Assembly: GCA_002408445.1 (NCBI GenBank)
Contig: DHSK01000026.1
Location: forward strand, 1-7,921
Length of the DNA: 7,921 bases
Direction of reading: 5' to 3'
Origin: Syntrophomonas sp. UBA5288
GTDB taxonomy: Bacteria > Bacillota > Syntrophomonadia > Syntrophomonadales > Syntrophomonadaceae
The notes beneath the pieces are model-generated. The model saw nothing but the letters and a program-made list of their open reading frames with translations. It did not search any database and was not told where the DNA came from. This document shows positions 5,686-7,921 of this stretch, one piece after another; the stretch's first letter is position 1, and each line of letters begins with the position of its first letter. The position numbers and the translations under genes are program-made.

Positions 5686-6861
5686 ATGTTTTTTACTTTT
5701 TTAAATCGGGAAACCTATTACAGCATTGACCTTTCATCTCTTCTTAATTATAAACCGGAACAAATAATTTACTACTATTACAATTCCTGTATTGAGCTGC
5801 CTTTTGAATGCTACCAGGCTTTACAGGAATCAGCGGACAGTGACGGCGCGCCTGATGTGATAGCAGTTGAGTGGCTAAATCTAATGGAGGAAGATTTAAA
5901 ATGCCACCAGGACTTATTACATCTTAAAGAAAATGAATTTATTCATCAACTGGGGCCATACTATTATTCCCCCACTAATACTCGTTTCTATTTTAGCCGG
6001 GAATCCTCCTGCCTGCCTCTCACCGCAGCCGATTTTGGCATCATCATGGATTTGAAAAATTCTCCCGCTGCCGATCAATTACTCCATAAGTATAACAAAA
6101 GCAGGAAAAATGCCAAAAAGGTAGCGCGCAACAAGGAAGAACTTCTGGAAGACCTAAGTATGTGCCTGGCGGCCCTGGGGGAAATCGAGAAATTAAACCG
6201 CCACATCAATTATTTAAATAAATTTCTGGAAATGCGCTATGAAATAATCCAAAATGAAAATCTTGGTCCGGCTGAACCAGACAATCTGCCGGAAAAGCCT
6301 CAAAAAATTACCGAAAATGAAAAAGGATTGAATAATCTGATTCTTTTTAGCCGCAACCGGCAAAAACAAACTCCCGCCGCCTCGAATTACAATCACGAAA
6401 TGAAAGTGTATTTCATCCGCTACCGTGAATATGAAAAGGCCTGTGACCGTTATAAAGAGGCTCTGGAAAATTGGGTAGTTTTATCAAGTTCTTTTATGGA
6501 TGCATGCAAGAAAGATATCGAACAGGCTGAGCAGAGTCTGAAGAATGCCCGCAGAACTCTATCCGTCTATAATAATATAATTTCCCGTTCCTATGTTCAC
6601 GCCGAATATCAGGATACCAATACATTGTCCACTTTTAAACACTACCTGGAAACAGGCCGCTGTGTAGATATACAGGACTGCATGAACGTCTGGGCGGACG
6701 AAAATCACTGGGCTGAGATTAAAGCCAGTCAGGAGCGGATCGAAAATACCATCTATTTCTTGCAAAACGATACCGAATACACTCGTTTCGCCGACCAGAA
6801 AATAAACGACATGCTGAAAAAAATAAATGACAAACCATCCAAAGTAAACCACGAAGCCTAA
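5686..6861 (+). CDS. Hypothetical protein, helical and coiled-coil rich, unknown function
   Basis: I do not recognise this 391-residue protein. The N-terminal third (1-110) is rich in aromatic residues, with YYYYN (29-33) and PYYYSPTNTRFYF (91-103), and looks like a folded alpha/beta segment. A basic stretch, KSRKNAKKVARNK (138-150), leads into a predicted helix (150-190), then a polar proline-containing linker (about 194-232). A long charged C-terminal helical region (235-300 and 340-385) follows, with heptad-like spacing suggesting a coiled coil. There is no signal peptide, membrane segment or obvious catalytic motif, so it is probably cytoplasmic and perhaps structural or oligomeric. Nine cysteines are scattered, including CVDIQDC (326-332). 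The ATG follows AGGGGG by 9 bases. Uninterrupted length and a good ribosome binding site support a real gene. It is divergent from the HAD gene and is followed 9 bases after its stop by an inner palindromic repeat. Confidence 0.85.
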   Translation: MFFTFLNRETYYSIDLSSLLNYKPEQIIYYYYNSCIELPFECYQALQESADSDGAPDVIAVEWLNLMEEDLKCHQDLLHLKENEFIHQLGPYYYSPTNTRFYFSRESSCLPLTAADFGIIMDLKNSPAADQLLHKYNKSRKNAKKVARNKEELLEDLSMCLAALGEIEKLNRHINYLNKFLEMRYEIIQNENLGPAEPDNLPEKPQKITENEKGLNNLILFSRNRQKQTPAASNYNHEMKVYFIRYREYEKACDRYKEALENWVVLSSSFMDACKKDIEQAEQSLKNARRTLSVYNNIISRSYVHAEYQDTNTLSTFKHYLETGRCVDIQDCMNVWADENHWAEIKASQERIENTIYFLQNDTEYTRFADQKINDMLKKINDKPSKVNHEA

Positions 6862-6870
6862 AACTACCTA

Positions 6871-6929
6871 ACACGGGGACATTCCTTACTTTGGTTCGCG
6901 GAGCGGACCTGAGGGGAAGGTGTGTCCCC
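6871..6929 (+). repeat. Inner palindromic repeat, copy b', after the unknown gene
   Basis: A 59-base long hairpin. GGGGACA (6875-6881) pairs perfectly with TGTCCCC (6923-6929), CCTT (6884-6887) pairs with AAGG (6917-6920), and GGTTCGC (6893-6899) pairs with GCGGACC (6903-6909) around a GGA loop. It is the inverted counterpart of 4728-4784 and starts 9 bases after the stop codon of the unknown gene. It could act as a 3' stabiliser or barrier between this gene and the convergent rhomboid gene. There is no T run directly after it (a T tract at 6953-6958 is more than 20 bases away), so it is not a typical intrinsic terminator. Confidence 0.82.
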
Positions 6930-6985
6930 TGCTGAAATAGCGAGAGGCAAACTTTTTTATAGGTGTACCATCAACCGTCTACTTT

Positions 6986-7639
6986 TTATACATACTGATA
7001 GCGTTTGATAAATGACCTGTGCAGCACCATTCCGGCCGCGAAACCTCCGATATGGGCCCAGAAAGCTATTTGCTGGCAGGACGAACTCACCAGCCCGGCC
7101 GTGCCGCAATAAACCTGAGTCAAGGCCCAGAAGCCCAGGTATATCCAGGCCGGCAGATTAAACAGGAAAAAGGGCGGTACGAAAGTAAGCACCCGGGCAT
7201 GTTTAAACATTAAGAAATAGGCCCCCATTATTCCCGCCACCGCACCTGAGGCTCCGACTACCGGAACCGGTGATAACGGGTTAATAAAATAATGGGTAAG
7301 TCCGGCTATTAATCCGCACAGCAAATAAAAAAGCAGGAATTTGCCCCGTCCCATCCTATCTTCCACATTATCGCCAAAAAGCCATAATATCCACATATTC
7401 CCGATAACATGCATCCAACTTCCATGCAGGAACATAGAAGTTAAAAAAGGCAGATAAGCGAGCAATGGAACCTGATGCTGATAGTTGGCCGGCACCATTC
7501 CCAGCACATATATCAATTGCTCCATTCCATTCTGGCCCAGGCTAATCTGATAGTAGAAAACCAAGAGGTTCAACACTATCAATGAGACCGTTACCAGCGG
7601 AAAATGACGACTGGGAGTACTATCTCTTAATGGTATCAT
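6986..7639 (-). CDS. Rhomboid-family intramembrane serine protease
   Basis: A 217-residue integral membrane protein of the rhomboid (GlpG/S54) family, cleaving transmembrane substrates within the bilayer. The catalytic dyad is visible as S131 in GASGA (129-133) and H196 in AHIGGF (195-200). The oxyanion-region H77 and N81 (HVIGN), and the loop motif GDNVEDRMGRGKFLLFYLLCG starting at 89, are also typical. About six hydrophobic segments can be traced, near 14-34, 58-72, 76-90, 100-118, 127-146 and 160-210, the last covering two spans. This matches the basic six-helix bacterial form with no extra cytoplasmic domain. The ATG at 7639 follows AAGGGG (7648-7653) by 8 bases. It is convergent with the unknown gene and appears to be a single-gene transcript. 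Its substrate is unknown. Confidence 0.95.
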   Translation of the reverse strand: MIPLRDSTPSRHFPLVTVSLIVLNLLVFYYQISLGQNGMEQLIYVLGMVPANYQHQVPLLAYLPFLTSMFLHGSWMHVIGNMWILWLFGDNVEDRMGRGKFLLFYLLCGLIAGLTHYFINPLSPVPVVGASGAVAGIMGAYFLMFKHARVLTFVPPFFLFNLPAWIYLGFWALTQVYCGTAGLVSSSCQQIAFWAHIGGFAAGMVLHRSFIKRYQYV

Positions 7640-7663
7640 ATTCCATACCCCTTACCATTTTCT

Positions 7664-7693
7664 AATATACCTATTATTGCTTTTAACTATTAA
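7664..7693 (-). promoter_or_regulatory. Candidate sigma-A promoter of the rhomboid gene
   Basis: On the minus strand TTAATA (7688-7693), an 18-base spacer, and TATATT (7664-7669) form a moderate sigma-A match just upstream of the AAGGGG ribosome binding site, with a short leader of about 20 bases. The surrounding sequence is very AT-rich, so chance matches are likely. Confidence 0.33.
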
Positions 7694-7739
7694 TAATATT
7701 TAAAAATCCGGGCAAGGGTGCAAACCCCCTTCAACCCCA

Positions 7740-7770
7740 GGCAGCCGCAAATAATTCGCGGCTGCCAATT
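7740..7770 (+). terminator. GC-rich hairpin, possible orphan terminator on the plus strand
   Basis: GGCAGCCGC (7740-7748) pairs perfectly with GCGGCTGCC (7758-7766) around a 9-base loop, followed on the plus strand by AATTGTTATTTT. The stem is strong but the T tract is broken. No plus-strand gene lies just upstream, so it may be a remnant, a small-RNA end, or a structure in the rhomboid upstream region. It abuts the outer repeat copy at 7798. Confidence 0.4.
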
Positions 7771-7797
7771 GTTATTTTAATTCGTCGGTTTGAGAGT

Positions 7798-7921
7798 TTT
7801 ATCATTGCTATGAATAAGTGCTGGTTTGTCACCCTGTATATTATTATATGTCATCCTGAGTGCAACGAAGGATCTTTCCCGCTCAAAGACGCAAAGTTAC
7901 TGCTTAATCATAGGAAAAAGT
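7798..7921 (-). repeat. Short copy of the outer inverted repeat (copy A'), cut by the window end
   Basis: The reverse complement of this stretch matches copy A: 7921-7890 correspond to 4085-4116 and 7889-7798 to 4258-4350, at about 95% identity. It lacks the 141 bases found in copy A and so carries only one 29-base palindromic unit (7848-7876). The element may continue beyond the window. No coding capacity is seen. Confidence 0.88.

Noticed and set aside
6559..6852. Minus-strand hydrophobic 97-codon reading frame inside the unknown gene
   Set aside because: It lies antisense to a longer, well-started gene, and its composition is explained as a shadow of the helical coding sequence.
6930..6960. 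Terminator using the T tract at 6953-6958
   Set aside because: The tract is more than 20 bases from the hairpin at 6871-6929 and no stem lies directly before it.

Overview
The window looks like chromosomal DNA of an anaerobic, spore-forming member of the Firmicutes (Clostridia sensu lato). The indicators are a small alpha/beta-type spore protein gene, strong GGAGG-type ribosome binding sites, and a DnaE with an intact PHP domain. A relative of Syntrophomonas-like syntrophs is a guess from general style, not something the sequence proves. There are six protein genes and no tRNA, rRNA, CRISPR array or transposase gene.

Left part (1-4060): a minus-strand operon with a YbaK/EbsC-type aminoacyl-tRNA deacylase gene (3489-3953) followed after 47 bases by dnaE (58-3441), the replicative-type DNA polymerase III alpha subunit. 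A plausible sigma-A promoter and an upstream intrinsic terminator set this operon apart from what lies further right.

Right part (4085-7921): an accessory-looking block rich in repeats. It holds, in order, a small acid-soluble spore protein gene (4433-4630, minus), a HAD-family phosphatase gene (4795-5508, minus), a divergent gene for a 391-residue protein of unknown function (5686-6861, plus), and a rhomboid intramembrane protease gene (6986-7639, minus). Two nested pairs of inverted repeats surround these genes. The outer pair (4085-4350 and 7798-7921) is about 95% identical wherever the copies align and is built from 29-base palindromic units of the TGTCATCCTGA...GAAGGATCT type. The inner pair (4728-4784 and 6871-6929) consists of long imperfect hairpins with GGGGACA/TGTCCCC-like ends. 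Each starts 9-10 bases after the stop codon of one of the two divergent genes and reads in the same direction relative to that gene.

Functionally the left operon joins replication with translation quality control. The four right-hand genes have no obvious shared pathway. The most unusual content is the symmetric nested repeat architecture around the divergent HAD/unknown gene pair, and the unknown gene itself.
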